A program made the translations under genes and the position numbers. Shown piece by piece: positions 6,303 through 7,064 of a stretch of DNA of 7,064 nucleotides. Position 1 is the first letter of the stretch. Every line of letters starts with the position of its first letter. Origin of the DNA: Microcaldota archaeon (lineage in GTDB: Archaea; Micrarchaeota; Micrarchaeia; Micrarchaeales; CABMGC01); NCBI GenBank assembly GCA_021821605.1, contig JAKACG010000040.1, positions 1 to 7,064 on the forward strand. Reading direction: 5' to 3'. The notes beneath the pieces are model-generated. The model was not told where the DNA came from. It did no database searches and was given only the letters and a program-made list of their open reading frames with translations.

Positions 6303-7064
6303 ATGATGGATGACGATACCTTTTTTAACTTCGAAGACGAAGTACTTAATACTCTTGCAACAAAACTTAGCGGTTTTCAAACAGAACATGATATAACTAG
6401 CATTATAGAGAAAACAGCAAAAATAATAGATCCTGAAATATCAAAGGAGGATGTAGCCAGATTACTTAAAGACGCAAACGACTTTTATCCAATCTCAAAA
6501 TATATAGATAATGATACCGTTGAAGATGTAATGGTTAATAACACAAATAATATTTTTATTTATGATACGGAAAAGGGAGCGACAAAGGTTCCTGAAGTAA
6601 TAAGCGATAAAAGGAAACTAGAGCGTCTTGTTAGAAAGTTTAAGATGTATGCTACTACTGTAGCTGCAAATAGAAATATCTACGACGTACACCTGCCTAA
6701 TAAGTCAAGAGTCAATATAGTAGAATCTCCTCTTGGTGCCGATATAACCATAAGAAATTTTAAGACAAAAGCGTTAAGTATAATAGATTTAATAAATATC
6801 GGAGAAATGAGTTATAACATGGCAGGAAGATTTTGGCTATATGCTGAAGGCCTTAAAATCAGACCTGCAAACCTTCTTATAGCAGGAATGCCAGCCGCAG
6901 GAAAAACAACACTGCTTAATTCGATGTTTAGTTTTTTTAGGCCTGAGCAGAGAATAGTTACAATTGAGGATACTTACGAGTTAAATACCGAGACGCAAGA
7001 AAACTGTGTAAGGCTTGAAACCAGTACCGATATAAGCTTAGAAGAGCTTGTACAAAACGCACTT
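6303..7064 (+). CDS. Type II/IV secretion (GspE/PilB/TadA-like) ATPase, N-terminal part
   Basis: This is the first 254 codons of a hexameric ATPase that powers pilus, archaellum or secretion machines; the gene runs off the window. Residues 1-75 are an acidic N-terminal region. The N domain includes VEDVMVNNTNNIFIYD (73-88) and the SRVNIV..PLGADITIRNF region (135-153), whose arginines normally reach the nucleotide. The ATPase core has Walker A GMPAAGKTT (195-203) and the acidic Asp-box segment IVTIEDTYEL (218-227), followed by VRLET (236-240). The family's more distal His box and Walker B lie beyond the edge. The start is the ATG at 6303; a second ATG follows directly at 6306. No Shine-Dalgarno site is seen and a TATA-like element lies about 25 bases upstream. 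Which machine it drives (archaellum FlaI, adhesive pilus or other) cannot be told; a TadC/FlaJ-like membrane gene downstream would be expected. Confidence 0.93.
   Translation, partial: MMDDDTFFNFEDEVLNTLATKLSGFQTEHDITSIIEKTAKIIDPEISKEDVARLLKDANDFYPISKYIDNDTVEDVMVNNTNNIFIYDTEKGATKVPEVISDKRKLERLVRKFKMYATTVAANRNIYDVHLPNKSRVNIVESPLGADITIRNFKTKALSIIDLINIGEMSYNMAGRFWLYAEGLKIRPANLLIAGMPAAGKTTLLNSMFSFFRPEQRIVTIEDTYELNTETQENCVRLETSTDISLEELVQNAL

Overview
The window is A+T-rich (roughly one third G+C by eye), gene-dense and archaeal. A prefoldin alpha subunit lies directly against ftsY, a gene pair common in archaea. The secretion ATPase at the right edge belongs to the archaeal GspE/PilB/TadA superfamily. 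The promoters look like TATA elements, and one gene appears to give a leaderless mRNA. A very compact, AT-rich archaeon with TCA-type enzymes would fit an ARMAN-like (Parvarchaeota/Micrarchaeota) or Thermoplasmata-associated lineage, but this placement is only inference.

Left part (1-1615, + strand): the 3' end of pfdA and the complete ftsY, joined by a TAATG stop/start overlap. Both serve the handling of nascent proteins (chaperone delivery and SRP-dependent membrane targeting). A hairpin followed by a T-run sits after ftsY in a 49-base convergent gap.

Middle part (1665-6203, - strand): one tightly packed operon in transcription order sdhA, sdhC, a TM-sdhB fusion, and an aspartase/class II fumarase family lyase. 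All junctions overlap (28 nt, TAATG, ATGA). Together they encode a membrane-bound succinate dehydrogenase/fumarate reductase plus an enzyme that makes or consumes fumarate. The lyase would feed the complex with fumarate from aspartate if it is an aspartase, or take fumarate to malate if it is a fumarase. Its sequence leans toward aspartase. The membrane anchor is the most unusual part. There is a single small SdhC-like protein, no separate SdhD, and two extra transmembrane segments fused to the N-terminus of the iron-sulfur subunit. The whole anchor has only one histidine.

Right part (6204-7064): a 99-base divergent intergenic region carries three copies of TATCAATA in mixed orientation, a 10-bp palindrome, and candidate TATA boxes facing both ways. 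Beyond it is the first 254 codons of a secretion/pilus-type ATPase, cut by the window edge.

I saw no tRNA, rRNA, CRISPR array, insertion sequence or pseudogene, and no gene-free stretch longer than about 100 bases.
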